This document shows, piece by piece, positions 54,339-63,962 of a stretch of 64,000 nt of DNA. Made by a program: the position numbers and the translations under genes. The stretch lies in assembly GCF_000021945.1 (NCBI RefSeq), contig NC_011831.1, positions 1-64,000 of the forward strand. Direction: 5' to 3'. Position 1 is the stretch's first letter, and each line of letters starts with the position of its first letter. Below the pieces are notes generated by a model that did not search any database, was not told the DNA's origin, and was given only the letters and a program-made list of their open reading frames with translations. The DNA is from Chloroflexus aggregans DSM 9485. GTDB taxonomy: Bacteria; Chloroflexota; Chloroflexia; Chloroflexales; Chloroflexaceae.

Positions 54339-56498
54339 TGTTGGCAGATTGCTAAAATCGATCACCCGATTGCGCCCGCTACGTTTCGCCGCGTAGAGGG
54401 CTGCATCGGCACGTTGAAGGAGAATGTGTGGCTCAATCTCCTCTTTTTCGCAGGTGAAATAGCCGATTGAGATGGTAATTGGACGTAATGGTGCGCCGGC
54501 AAAGATAATTTGTCGCTGTTGCACGACCTCACGGAGGTGTTGCAGCCGTGTCTGTGCGGTTGCCTGATTGACGCCCGGCAGGATTAATACAAACTCCTCG
54601 CCCCCAAAACGACAGGCCAGATCACTCTGGCGTAAGTGTTCGCGAAAGATGACCGCGAGTTCGCGCAAGAGGGTGTCGCCCGCATCGTGTCCATACTGGT
54701 CGTTAAACTGCTTGAAATGATCGATATCGATCATTGCGACCGTTAACGGAATTTGTTCGCGTTGGGCGCGATGCAATTCACGAGACAGACTTGTTTCCAG
54801 ATAGCGCCGATTGTAAAGACCGGTGAGCGGGTCGATGATGGCTTGTTCACGTAGCGTGGCGCGCAAGGCAAGATTCGAGAGGGCCAATTTAATGGTGTCA
54901 CCGGTCATCACGATGAGTTCACTCCGTGGCAGTTCCTCACCGGCAATGTACAGTAAGCCGAAAATATCGCCCTGTACCACGAGGGGGATGCAGCACGTAC
55001 AATGATGTTCGTTGGGTGAGATATGAGCGCAACGAATGCTTTCGTGCGGGCAGGTACGGTGAATCAGACCACGTCGTAAAGCCCAGCACTGATCGATCGT
55101 TATCATTGCCGGTGCGTCGGTCCCATCACCCCACTGCGCCAGCAATGTCAAATTGGCCGTACCGGCTTGCCGTACCATCACGTATCCGTACTGACGCGGA
55201 AACAGACGTTCTAACCCGAAGGCGACCACTTCGGCTGCTTCGGCGAAGGTATGGCAAACTTGCAAAAGATCGTGTAATTCGTTGACCAGCAAGATTTCGG
55301 CGGCCTGTCGCCGTGCGTCGATAATCGCTTGTTCGAGCCGCTGATTGGCTTTCATAAGTAACTGCTCGAAGTGTCGTCGTTCGCTAATATCACGGTTGAC
55401 CGCGACGATCCCGGTCGGGGTGCCGTTTTCATCCCGGCTCAACACAACGACGGCATGGATCGGGACGATCTGACCATCGCGTCGTTGCTGCTCGACTTCA
55501 CCTTCCCAGCACCCGGTTTGGTGTAAGACCAGTGCAGCTTCTTCCATCGTGGTGTTGGTGTATTGGGTTTTTAGAAACGAACCTAACGGTTTTCCGATCA
55601 CTTCTTCGGCTGACCAACCGTAAATGCGTTCAGCTCCACGATTCCAACCGGTGATGACGTAGTTTAAATCGGTGGCAATCACCGCGTCGGCAATCTGATC
55701 AAGAAGCGCAGCTTGTTGGCGAATTCGATGCTCGATCTGGTATTGGGCGGTGATGTCGCGCCAGCTTGCGACAAAACCGTCGTTGAACTTGCCGGCATGG
55801 ACTTCAAACGTTCGTGGCGTACCGCTCCTATCAGAGATGGTCGTAATCCGCCGTACCGGTTCTCCCGTTTTCAGCAGTTGTTGCAGATCGGCAAAGGTAC
55901 CGTCTTCGTGGTAATGGGGAAAGAGATCAAGGAGCCGTTGACCGATGAGTTCATGCTGTTGATAACCGGTAATTTGGCAGAAAGCACTATTTACCGCCAC
56001 GATTTGAAAATCGATAAGCTTCCCGGAGCGGTTGCGGAGCGCGGTGTATATGCCAAATGGGTCGGGCATCGCCTCAATTGCGAGGTTGAGGGTGGTGTCT
56101 TGCACGGTACAAACCAAGACGCCCTTACCAAAGTGTTTGATCGTGACCGGCTGAAAGTAGTACGTTATACCATCAATGGTAGAGATGCGGTGTTCGCCTT
56201 GCACGGCATGTGCATACTGTTGTTGCCAATGGTCTCGACACTTGGGTAATGAATCATCTGGTAACATACACTCACCGGCCTGTGGTGTTGCCGGCATACA
56301 CGTCGGCCTGGCACGTTGATAGGTAGTGTTTGCAACGACGAGTCGGTACTGTTCATCGACAATCCAAACCGCGATTGGTAAACAATTGAGGATGGTGGCC
56401 GCAATAAGTGGGTCAATGTCTAGCCAGGGTGTCTCTTGCTGGTCTAACGAGATGTGTGAGGCAGCCATTGCATTTTTCTCAGCTATCTTTATCTTCAT
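54312..56498 (-). CDS. Diguanylate cyclase, PAS-PAS-PAS-GAF-GGDEF
   Basis: 728 residues from the ATG at 56498 (AGGA seven bases upstream); the open frame continues to a TTG at 56522. Three PAS domains (about 30-130, 135-255, 260-380) are followed by a helix and a GAF domain (about 405-550). The GAF carries a Cys/His-rich insert (CPHESIRCAHISPNEHHCTCC) after CWALRRG. The GGDEF domain (about 565-725) is intact: GGEEF, with an RxxD inhibitory site (RQSD) five residues before it. It should synthesise cyclic di-GMP with product feedback. No membrane segment is seen, so the sensing is presumably cytoplasmic. Confidence 0.94.
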   Translation of the reverse strand: MKIKIAEKNAMAASHISLDQQETPWLDIDPLIAATILNCLPIAVWIVDEQYRLVVANTTYQRARPTCMPATPQAGECMLPDDSLPKCRDHWQQQYAHAVQGEHRISTIDGITYYFQPVTIKHFGKGVLVCTVQDTTLNLAIEAMPDPFGIYTALRNRSGKLIDFQIVAVNSAFCQITGYQQHELIGQRLLDLFPHYHEDGTFADLQQLLKTGEPVRRITTISDRSGTPRTFEVHAGKFNDGFVASWRDITAQYQIEHRIRQQAALLDQIADAVIATDLNYVITGWNRGAERIYGWSAEEVIGKPLGSFLKTQYTNTTMEEAALVLHQTGCWEGEVEQQRRDGQIVPIHAVVVLSRDENGTPTGIVAVNRDISERRHFEQLLMKANQRLEQAIIDARRQAAEILLVNELHDLLQVCHTFAEAAEVVAFGLERLFPRQYGYVMVRQAGTANLTLLAQWGDGTDAPAMITIDQCWALRRGLIHRTCPHESIRCAHISPNEHHCTCCIPLVVQGDIFGLLYIAGEELPRSELIVMTGDTIKLALSNLALRATLREQAIIDPLTGLYNRRYLETSLSRELHRAQREQIPLTVAMIDIDHFKQFNDQYGHDAGDTLLRELAVIFREHLRQSDLACRFGGEEFVLILPGVNQATAQTRLQHLREVVQQRQIIFAGAPLRPITISIGYFTCEKEEIEPHILLQRADAALYAAKRSGRNRVIDFSNLPTLSSDEGDK

Positions 56499-56601
56499 AT
56501 CATATCCTATCAGATTGAACAAAAAGATGTTCTGACATAATGATGAGTATTCTCAACCGGATTATCGCAGAGATCGAAGCGAGATATTTGTGATTGGTAG
56601 G

Positions 56602-58008
56602 CTATTCGAGGACAACATGCGATTCGATCTGATCTGTAATACTGCTCACTCGCCAAGTGGTCGGTTCGCGTAGCCAGTTGAGCAACACGCCACTGAGAAT
56701 GAACGCTTCGATGGCACTGCTGGCAACGGTCGCTACCGGAACGGCCAAGACACCGATCAGCGGCCAGCACACGGTTGCTACAATGATCCGGCTAACCAAC
56801 TGTGCCGTGTTCGCCAGCAGAGGTGTACGGGCATCACCGAGCGCGACCAGTGCGCGACCTGTAATCTCAACCATGACGTACAACGGCAGACCGAGGACGA
56901 AAATCAGCAGAATTGCAAACGTCAGATCACCGGCGGTCTGATCGAATGCACCACGCTCGAACAAGAGCGCAATAAGCCATCGTCCGCCGAGCGCCAGCGC
57001 TAAACTGCTCAAGGTTGCCAACCCAATAGCCACACCGGTAGCCGCCATCCAGCGCTGTCTGAAGAGGTGGCGGTTGCGGGTAATGGCCGCGACAGCGAGA
57101 TGCGGAAACGCAGCTTGACCAATAGCCGTACCACACAGGCGTTGGGGAAGGTGGCCAAGCAAAAGTGCGTTGTGCATCGCTCCTAAGCCGGCAGCCTGTG
57201 CGCCAAGACTGGCGATTGCCGTATCAACGACGGCGTTGCCGTAATTGATGGTACTTGATATAGCGCCGGGAATGACTAATTGCAGGGTACCTTGTACCAA
57301 CGGATCACGCCATTGCCGACTCAGACGAAGGTGTAGGCGGTGATGAATGAGTCCCGGTATGAGGATGAGAAGTTGAATTACCGAATCGCCTAACGAGCCG
57401 ATGGCAGCGGTTATGATCGTCGCTTGGGGGAGTAACAAGCTGACAATGATAAGCGTATTGCGCAGAGCAATCCCCAAAGCCGGTAAGAAAAATTGCCCAC
57501 GTGCGATCAGAACTGCACTCAGTACACCATTCGTGATTTGTAACACTATCTCGGTGGCTAAGATGCGGGTGAGGAGCGTCGCCAGTTCTTGGGTGGCCTG
57601 ATCGAGGCCGGGTGCGATGATCCAGCGCAAGAGCCATGGTGCAGTTATGACGAGCAAAAGGGTTACCAGAAGAGCAACAACCAGCATAAGGCTCAACATA
57701 CGACTGATGAGTAGTGAGACCGCAGTATGCCCTTTACGCGCTGCTAATAGTACATAAGGCGTCAGTGCATTGGTTAATACTCCACCGGCAATGAGTGTAC
57801 TCACCGTCTCTGACAGGCGAAACGCGGCATAGAGTGCTGCCGCCTCTTCCCCGATGCCAAATCGTGCATTAAACAATATTTGCCGCACGACGCCCATCGC
57901 CGCTGAGATGATGAACGCTCCCATAAACAAAACCGACCCTTCTCCGGTGGAAAGTGAAAGGGTTGGCCACAGACGTGGTGGGTATCGGAGGAGACGAATA
58001 AATGTCAT
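56602..58008 (-). CDS. MurJ/MviN-family lipid II flippase-like protein
   Basis: About 468 residues with 12-14 hydrophobic segments, matching the MOP/MurJ family. The opening (AAMGVVRQILFNARFG, then ALYAAFRLSETVSTLIAGGVLTNALTP) contains the conserved first-helix and second-helix motifs of MurJ, which moves peptidoglycan or polysaccharide lipid precursors across the membrane. The ATG at 58008 is used, but a TTG at 58035 is possible; neither has a good ribosome binding site. Divergent from the DUF58 gene. Whether it is the essential MurJ or an exopolysaccharide flippase is open. Confidence 0.9.
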   Translation of the reverse strand: MTFIRLLRYPPRLWPTLSLSTGEGSVLFMGAFIISAAMGVVRQILFNARFGIGEEAAALYAAFRLSETVSTLIAGGVLTNALTPYVLLAARKGHTAVSLLISRMLSLMLVVALLVTLLLVITAPWLLRWIIAPGLDQATQELATLLTRILATEIVLQITNGVLSAVLIARGQFFLPALGIALRNTLIIVSLLLPQATIITAAIGSLGDSVIQLLILIPGLIHHRLHLRLSRQWRDPLVQGTLQLVIPGAISSTINYGNAVVDTAIASLGAQAAGLGAMHNALLLGHLPQRLCGTAIGQAAFPHLAVAAITRNRHLFRQRWMAATGVAIGLATLSSLALALGGRWLIALLFERGAFDQTAGDLTFAILLIFVLGLPLYVMVEITGRALVALGDARTPLLANTAQLVSRIIVATVCWPLIGVLAVPVATVASSAIEAFILSGVLLNWLREPTTWRVSSITDQIESHVVLE

Positions 58009-58127
58009 GGGTGTGCTTGCTTGGGTGATGGCCAAGGCATTCCGTGACAGGCAACGTATCCTGTTCAGCTCACGATTACGCAGAATGTCGGCAATATCAT
58101 CTGCTCATCATCGGACACCGAATCGAT

Positions 58128-58133
58128 TATAAT
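58128..58133 (+). promoter_or_regulatory. Possible -10 box of the DUF58-M14 operon
   Basis: TATAAT preceded by GAT, 80 bases before the ATG at 58214. The -35 position reads TCATCA, a poor match. Confidence 0.35.
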
Positions 58134-58213
58134 GCAGAAACGTTAGGGGCGTACACCGCAATTCGTTCATCGCCACTACGCTGCGCACTATCACGAGGTC
58201 TCGCTAAAGATAT

Positions 58214-59548
58214 ATGCTACCAACACCACGCCTGCTATTCCTTGTCTTACTCGCTGCCCCCCTTATCGCCGGTACCGCATTTGCGCCATGGCTGAGCTGG
58301 GCAGCAGCTATCTACTTGATCCTCGTAGGAGGGGTGGTGATAAGCGATATGCTCCTCTCACCTGATCCCAAGGATATCGAAGTCGAACGCTTGTGTGAGA
58401 AGCGACTATCCCTTGGGGCAGCGAACCTCGTCACAATCCTCATTACCAACGCTTCAGCACGTGTGTTGCGGTTTGAACTGCGTGATGAATATCCGGTAGA
58501 GATACCGGTCGATACCGACCGGCTCAGCGGTGTTGCCGAGCCGTTTGGTGTGTGTGCGGTTCGTTACCACTTACGGCCACAGCGGCGTGGTGATTATCAC
58601 TTTGGCGACATCGTCATGCGCTACGACGGTGTGCTTGGGTGCCACCGTCGCCAGGTACGCTTTGCCGCAGCCCGTACCGTGCAGGTGTATCCCAATCTGC
58701 TCGCAGCACGTAAATACGATCTCCTTATCCGTCGTGGTCAGTTGCGTACTATCGGGATACGTTCAATTCGCCAACTCGGTAAGGGGGGCGAGTTTGAGCA
58801 TCTGCGTGAATATACGCCGGACGATGAATACCGCCGGATCAATTGGAAGGCGACGGCTCGGCGCGGAAAACCGATTGTTGCCGAAATCGAAGCGGAACGG
58901 AGTCAGCAGATTATCTGTGTGATCGACGCCGGACGGCTGATGGCAACGCCGGTGGCCGATCCACTCCAACCCGATGATCCCGGTCTTACTCGGCTCGATT
59001 ATGTCGTTAATACGGCATTAATGCTGAGTTATGTCGTCATTGGTAAAGGCGATCAAGCCGGTATGCTTACCTTTGCCGGTACCGTCGAGAACTTTATCCC
59101 ACCACGCAAGGGAAAGGCTCAATTCCAACGCTTGCTTGAGGCATTGTACAATGTACAGGCACAGCCGGTTGAAGCCGACATTGCTGCGGCCTTGGCTTAT
59201 CTCGATCAGCGGCAGTCACGGCGCGCACTGATCGTTATCTTTACCGATATTACCAATCCGGCAGCCGTACAACCGTTGATCGGTCTTCTCCAACGGCTCG
59301 CACGCCACCACTTGCCGCTCTGTGTGACGATTAGCGATCCGAATATCGTTAATGTTGCCGGTCGTCCGGTTACTGATAGCCATGGGCTGTTTCGCCGTTT
59401 GGTCGCCGAACAGTTGGCCAATGAGCGCCGGGCTTTACTCGATCAGATTCAACGCAGTGGTGCGCTAACGCTCGATGTGCCCGCAACTTCCCTGACGGTA
59501 GCGGTGGTAAACACCTATTTGCGCTTGAAAGAAGAGGCTCGGCTGTAA
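58214..59548 (+). CDS. DUF58 domain protein
   Basis: 444 residues. Two hydrophobic segments at the N-terminus (about 5-22 and 24-44) anchor a beta-rich domain (about 60-180) and the DUF58 core. The core has the signature LREYTPDDEYRRINWKATAR at about 195-215 and a von Willebrand A-like fold (VIDAGRLM; IVIFTDITNP). DUF58 proteins usually accompany a MoxR ATPase and transglutaminase-like genes; none is present here. No strong ribosome binding site. Six bases separate it from the next gene, so they are co-translated. Confidence 0.92.
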   Translation: MLPTPRLLFLVLLAAPLIAGTAFAPWLSWAAAIYLILVGGVVISDMLLSPDPKDIEVERLCEKRLSLGAANLVTILITNASARVLRFELRDEYPVEIPVDTDRLSGVAEPFGVCAVRYHLRPQRRGDYHFGDIVMRYDGVLGCHRRQVRFAAARTVQVYPNLLAARKYDLLIRRGQLRTIGIRSIRQLGKGGEFEHLREYTPDDEYRRINWKATARRGKPIVAEIEAERSQQIICVIDAGRLMATPVADPLQPDDPGLTRLDYVVNTALMLSYVVIGKGDQAGMLTFAGTVENFIPPRKGKAQFQRLLEALYNVQAQPVEADIAAALAYLDQRQSRRALIVIFTDITNPAAVQPLIGLLQRLARHHLPLCVTISDPNIVNVAGRPVTDSHGLFRRLVAEQLANERRALLDQIQRSGALTLDVPATSLTVAVVNTYLRLKEEARL

Positions 59549-59554
59549 CAATCT

Positions 59555-60853
59555 ATGCTACACGTGTTGTTAACGTTTCTCCTGATCATAGCAACCGGGC
59601 TACATTGGTTATCCCCGGCCCAAGCTGCTCCTGTTCGCACCGTTGAAATTGGGCGTTCTGCGGAGGGTCGTCCGATCGAAGCGGTGATCTTCGGTGATGG
59701 GCCTCGCAAGCTGGTGGTTATCGGGGCTACCCATGGTGAACCTGAAGCGAATACCTACCGCCTGGCCCTTGCCTTGATCGAATACTTCCGGACCAATCCT
59801 ACTGCAGTACCACCCGATGTGCGGCTCGTCATTATCCCGGTCATTAATCCAGACGGTTTGGCCCGTGGATGGCGCTTTGATGCTGCCGGTGTCGATCTCA
59901 ACCGCAATATGGATACCAGCCTCGATGCTTGTCCCGACAATGATTGGCAGCAACGGGTACAAGGCGCGCGTGGTATTGTCTCAGATACCGGTGGCCCCTA
60001 TCCAGACTCGCAAATCGAGAGTCGCTTGTTGCGCGCCTTCTTACTCGATGCCGCCGGCGCAATTTTTCTTCATTCCAATGCCGGTGTCGTCTTTCCGGCC
60101 AGTTGTGAACACCAGTCATCCATTGCGATGGCCCAAACGTATGCTGCGGCTGCCGGCTACGAATATACCCGGTTTTGGGATCGCTACACGATTACCGGTG
60201 GAATGCACGATTGGGCTGCCGGCTTGGGCATTGCCGCCATTACCCCCGAACTTGTCACCGGTAACCAGCCTGAAGTGGCCGAGAATCTAGCCGGATTGCA
60301 GGCAGTACTGGCGAATGCCGATGAACTGTTACCCTTGCCTACACCAGGGGTGCTCAACGACATCGAAGTGCCGGCTGTTATATATCGCTTTTGGCGCGCA
60401 CTCGGTGGCGAGACACGGTTTGGCCTGCCATTAGCGCCGGCGGAAGTCACACCTCGTGGGATGCGTCAAGCATTTACTCGCACGGTGATCGAAGTCGATG
60501 AGGCGCAACGTGATACGACTGCTTACGTCCGCATGGCATCACTCGGTGCGGAAGCTGCCACGGCCCGTGCGTATGGTGGCGAAACGGCAATGGGAATGCC
60601 GGAGAGTTGGCCATCCGGCCCTTTCGCTGCTTACTGGCAGCGCGGTGGGGCGCAGATGGTCTTCGGGCTGCCGCTCAGTGTCCCTTTCACCACCCAGTTA
60701 GCCGATGGTAGTCGGCGTACTGCGCAATATTTCGAGCGCGCCGTATTGTTGCTCGACCCTACCGATGGTCATATCGAACTAGCCCCGTTAGGTAGTTGGG
60801 ATATAGCACGTCACCGGCTAACTGTTCCACTTACCCCTCACACGATTCGCTGA
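59555..60853 (+). CDS. Secreted M14 zinc carboxypeptidase-like protein
   Basis: 432 residues. A signal peptide (about 1-24, ending AQA) precedes an M14 domain (about 30-265). Zinc ligands: the His of GATHGEPEANT with Glu four residues on (spacing of the HGGYE-type branch rather than HxxE), and the third ligand in FLHSN. The catalytic Glu is in ITPELVTG. The C-terminal 150 residues contain repeats of the type FGLPL and QYFERA, found in exported proteins of related bacteria and thought to bind the cell wall. It may trim peptidoglycan peptides. Translationally linked to the DUF58 gene. Confidence 0.88.
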   Translation: MLHVLLTFLLIIATGLHWLSPAQAAPVRTVEIGRSAEGRPIEAVIFGDGPRKLVVIGATHGEPEANTYRLALALIEYFRTNPTAVPPDVRLVIIPVINPDGLARGWRFDAAGVDLNRNMDTSLDACPDNDWQQRVQGARGIVSDTGGPYPDSQIESRLLRAFLLDAAGAIFLHSNAGVVFPASCEHQSSIAMAQTYAAAAGYEYTRFWDRYTITGGMHDWAAGLGIAAITPELVTGNQPEVAENLAGLQAVLANADELLPLPTPGVLNDIEVPAVIYRFWRALGGETRFGLPLAPAEVTPRGMRQAFTRTVIEVDEAQRDTTAYVRMASLGAEAATARAYGGETAMGMPESWPSGPFAAYWQRGGAQMVFGLPLSVPFTTQLADGSRRTAQYFERAVLLLDPTDGHIELAPLGSWDIARHRLTVPLTPHTIR

Positions 60854-60903
60854 TTCCACGAAAGGTTACGGGGTGAAGACGATCCACGGCGGTGTCTTTT
60901 TGC

Positions 60904-61494
60904 CTACGTATTGCTCCCTACCAATGTTACCCGTCCGCAGGCCGGGCAGGTACGTTCCTCGCCGGTCGTAACTGGGCCGCCGGGCAGTCGCACACCACAC
61001 GGACACACATAACCGACTAATCGGGCCGGGTTGCCCATCACCAACCCGTAATCAGGCACGTTGCGCGTCACCACCGCACCGGCGGCTACCATTGCAAAGC
61101 GGCCAATCGTTACCCCGCACACGATCGTCGCATTCGCACCGATACTCGCACCGTAACGTACCAACGTTGGTGTCACCGTCCAATCGTCAATCCCTTTCAG
61201 CGTACCGTCGGGGTTGATAGCGCGTGGCGTTTTATCATTCGTAAAGCAGACGTGCGGCCCGACAAAGACACCATCTTCAATGCTCACCCCCCGAAACACC
61301 GACACGTTACTCTGAATTTTCACTCGATTACCGACGCTAACCCCGGCATCAAAATAACATCCTTTACCGATGATCGACTCACTCCCGATACGCACATCTT
61401 CACGAATTTGCGTCCAATGCCAAATGCGCGTGTGTTCGCCGATCTGGGCGCGCGGATCAACTGTAGCAGTAGGGTGGATGATGGTCTGATTCAT
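60904..61494 (-). CDS. Hexapeptide N-acetyltransferase with zinc ribbon
   Basis: 196 residues. Left-handed beta-helix turns run from about 5 to 150 (VDPRAQIG, RIGSES, VSVGNRV, ASIGANATIV, VTIGRF), the fold of nucleotide-amino-sugar N-acetyltransferases such as WlbB/FdtC. The loop with FTNDKTPRA matches that group. The C-terminus adds a zinc ribbon (CPCG, then CPACG). The product likely feeds surface polysaccharide. AAGGAG lies before the ATG. It follows the split kinase gene on the same strand by 25 bases. Confidence 0.9.
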   Translation of the reverse strand: MNQTIIHPTATVDPRAQIGEHTRIWHWTQIREDVRIGSESIIGKGCYFDAGVSVGNRVKIQSNVSVFRGVSIEDGVFVGPHVCFTNDKTPRAINPDGTLKGIDDWTVTPTLVRYGASIGANATIVCGVTIGRFAMVAAGAVVTRNVPDYGLVMGNPARLVGYVCPCGVRLPGGPVTTGEERTCPACGRVTLVGSNT

Positions 61495-62009
61495 AATGTG
61501 CTCCTTGCGTGTGCGGGCCTCAGGAGAGTGTCAAAATCACGTATCCGGCGTATTCAAGATGCGTTTTAACCCACGCTAGAATCGTAGACAAGTCAATCTG
61601 CTCAGGGATGGTCGTGTCGATGGTGAGTAACGGTCCGCCAATCGGGAGTGGTTCAATCGGGCCTCGTGTGCGCACGGTAGCGAGGTCGGTCGGCGATACA
61701 TCATCGCAATGACCGGGGTGGCGCTGACCTGAGGCAAGCCGTCGCAGAATTCGCTCAACCAGCACCTCACCATCGGCTACACAGCGTATCTGTACCGGGC
61801 GAAACGGAGCCTTAGCGTGGAGATTCTGCATCCGCGTTGTATCAAGATCAACGCGAAAATTGCTCTCCATAATCAGTGACTGCCCACTGCTTAGGATGGT
61901 CGCTGCCGTATGGTAGATAATGGTAATCGCTGTAGCACCAACCTGCCGCGACCATGCCCGATCCGACCAGCCTAACCCATCGAACATCAACTCCTTATAG
62001 GCATCTTTA

Positions 62010-62223
62010 CAAAACAGGCGCGCGAAAGCTCACACCCTTTAGGGGTGGGATGAAGCGCGATACTGATGTGGAGATACACATTGCACATCCACACAACATC
62101 ATCGACACAATCTATGATATACTGTATCCTAAAGAAAGGCGAGGGCACCGCCTTCGGGGAGGCTCAGCCGTTAGGCGGGCCGCAGAACCGAGAACCCCAC
62201 AGGCTTTAGCCGTGGGCGTGTCA
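62010..62223 (+). mobile_element. Non-autonomous IS200/IS605-like element (214 bp)
   Basis: The boundaries are inferred from the split kinase frame: deleting 62010-62223 (or one base left) restores it exactly, with no target duplication, as for IS200/IS605 transposition. The left end has an imperfect hairpin with a TTTA loop (CACACCC/GGGGTGGG, about 62030-62050). The right end has CCCAC-GGC/GCC-GTGGG (62196-62216, one bulged A) with a TTTA loop, seven bases from the boundary. Subterminal hairpins of this type are typical of the family. No transposase or TnpB frame is present, so it must be mobilised in trans. Confidence 0.75.
62129..62223 (+). ncRNA. Possible omega-RNA-like transcript of the element
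   Basis: An extended -10 box (TGATATACT, 62115-62123) inside the element points toward its right end. The roughly 95 bases that follow contain several GC hairpins and end in the right-end stem-loop. This is the layout of TnpB/IscB guide (omega) RNAs, which end at the element boundary. No TnpB gene is in the window, so this is a structural resemblance only. Confidence 0.3.
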
Positions 62224-62324
62224 GTTAACAACGGTAAGCACAGGCTGGTAGCCAGCGCTTGTGAAATGGTTGTTTTACCGGTAGCCGGATGCCCGGTGAT
62301 AATGATCAACGTTGGTGTTTGCAC

Positions 62325-62560
62325 AGTTGTATATTATACTTCCTCTCTTTGCGATCGGAGAGGAGCCGATCATTGTTTACCAGGCTCTACTGCGTGGTGG
62401 TTGGGGAAGAGGAAAAAAGTGTACGTACCAAAAGCCATGAAACAACTCATCCCTCGCTTCCTGGTTATCGGGCGAGGGGTGAGGGGCAAACGGACAAGAG
62501 GTGAGAACTCCTGCCCCTCTTCCACCTACGGGAAAAGGGGCATGGCATGAGGGATCAAAT
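62325..62560. other. 236-base gap between split kinase and isocitrate lyase
   Basis: It holds a minus-strand TATAAT (62334-62339) close to the kinase GTG. Two weak stems follow: CCCTCGC/GCGAGGG (62451-62478) and TGCCCCT/AGGGGCA (62512-62542). The second lies 19 bases past the isocitrate lyase stop and may be its terminator. No gene is seen. Confidence 0.45.
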
Positions 62561-63841
62561 CTAATGGAACTGCTCTTCCTCGGTGCTTCCGGTCAGTGCC
62601 GTGGTACTGATCTCACCACCGGCGATCACCTGCGCTACCTCGTCGAAGTAACCGGTACCGACCTCCCGCTGATGGCGGGTGGCTGTGTAGCCGAACGCTT
62701 CAGCGGCAAACTCCGCTTGCTGCAACTCACTGTACGCCGCCATACCGTGATCACGATACTTCCGGGCCAAATCAAACATGCTATAGTTAAGCGTATGGAA
62801 GCCGGCCAGCGTCACAAACTGGAACTTGTAGCCCATTGCGCCCAGCTCACGCTGGAATGCAGCAATCGTTGCATCGTCGAGCTTCTTCTTCCAGTTGAAC
62901 GAAGGCGAGCAGTTGTACGCTAGCAGCTTGCCCGGGAATTGAGCATGAATTGCCTCGGCGAAGCGTCGTGCCTCTTCGAGGTTTGGCTCGCTCGTCTCGC
63001 ACCAGATCATATCGGCGTAAGGTGCATAGGCTAAGCCGCGTGCAATTGCCTGATCAAGGCCGGCCCGTACTCGATAGAAGCCTTCGCTGGTTCGCTCACC
63101 GGTGCAGAAGGGCCGGTCGCGCTCATCAATATCGCTCGTCAGCAAGGTTGCCGCATTAGCATCGGTACGCGCGATAATAAGGGTCGGCACCCCCATCACA
63201 TCGGCGGCCAAACGGGCAGCCACCAAATTGCGGATCGCAGCTTGGGTTGGGATCAACACTTTCCCACCCATATGCCCACATTTCTTTTCGGACGCAAGCT
63301 GATCTTCAAAGTGTACGCCCGCCGCACCGGCTTCGATGTACGCCTTCATAATCTCGAAGACATTGAGCGGGCCACCGAACCCGGCCTCAGCATCGGCAAC
63401 GATCGGCGCAAACCAGTAAATATCGTTGCGTCCTTCACTGTGGTAAATCTGATCGGCGCGTCGTAGCGCGTTGTTGATAGCCCGTACCAATTGTGGGCCT
63501 GAATTTGCCGGATAGAGGCTCTGGTCAGGGTACATTTGGCCGGCGAGGTTAGCGTCAGCCGCAACCTGCCATCCGCTCAAGTAGATCGCCTTCAATCCGG
63601 CCTTCACCTGCTGCATCGCCTGATTACCGGTCAGCGCGCCTAAGGCATTGATATACGGCTCGGTGTGCAGCAGATCCCACAAGCGCTCGGCACCCATCCG
63701 CGCCAGAGTGTATTCGATCTGTACCGAACCACGCAAACGATAGACATCTTCGGCAGTGTACGGACGCACAATACCGGCAAAGCGAGGTGTGTTCCAACTG
63801 TCTGCAATTTGTTTGATTTGTGCGGCACGATCCATGTGCAT
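62561..63841 (-). CDS. aceA: Isocitrate lyase
   Basis: 426 residues; cleaves isocitrate to glyoxylate and succinate in the glyoxylate cycle. The catalytic signature KKCGHMGGK is at about 187-195. Other family segments are visible: [34 protein letters not shown] and [12 protein letters not shown]. The ATG at 63841 or the one six bases on could start it; GAGG and GGAG lie upstream. A further gene ends 121 bases upstream on the same strand. The enzyme fits acetate growth, and in Chloroflexus glyoxylate also arises in the 3-hydroxypropionate cycle. Confidence 0.97.
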   Translation of the reverse strand: MHMDRAAQIKQIADSWNTPRFAGIVRPYTAEDVYRLRGSVQIEYTLARMGAERLWDLLHTEPYINALGALTGNQAMQQVKAGLKAIYLSGWQVAADANLAGQMYPDQSLYPANSGPQLVRAINNALRRADQIYHSEGRNDIYWFAPIVADAEAGFGGPLNVFEIMKAYIEAGAAGVHFEDQLASEKKCGHMGGKVLIPTQAAIRNLVAARLAADVMGVPTLIIARTDANAATLLTSDIDERDRPFCTGERTSEGFYRVRAGLDQAIARGLAYAPYADMIWCETSEPNLEEARRFAEAIHAQFPGKLLAYNCSPSFNWKKKLDDATIAAFQRELGAMGYKFQFVTLAGFHTLNYSMFDLARKYRDHGMAAYSELQQAEFAAEAFGYTATRHQREVGTGYFDEVAQVIAGGEISTTALTGSTEEEQFH

Positions 63842-63962
63842 TCTCCGGTTTCCTCATTGAACGTGACAGGCACGGTCAACTATTTCGATAGATAGGATGC
63901 ATTGTAATATCGGTCGTTACATCATAGTTACACGATTGTGAAAGGAAGTGCGACTAACCGAA

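Larger units (their letters stand above)
61520..62324 (-). pseudogene. P-loop kinase-like gene split by a 214-bp insertion
   Basis: The 5' part (62324 down to about 62223, GTG start) encodes 34 residues with TLIIITGHPATGKTT, a Walker A. The 3' part (about 62008 to 61520) encodes some 162 residues beginning KDAYKELMFDGLGWSDRAW and ending VILTLS, with ESNFR and a C-terminal ASGQRHPGH. Removing the insert joins LPLLT to KDAYKEL in frame and gives a 196-residue protein of the AAA/chloramphenicol-phosphotransferase-like kinase type. The insert supplies stop codons, so the full protein is not made. The 3' part keeps an ATG (61990) behind AAGGAG and could be translated alone without its P-loop. Confidence 0.85.
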
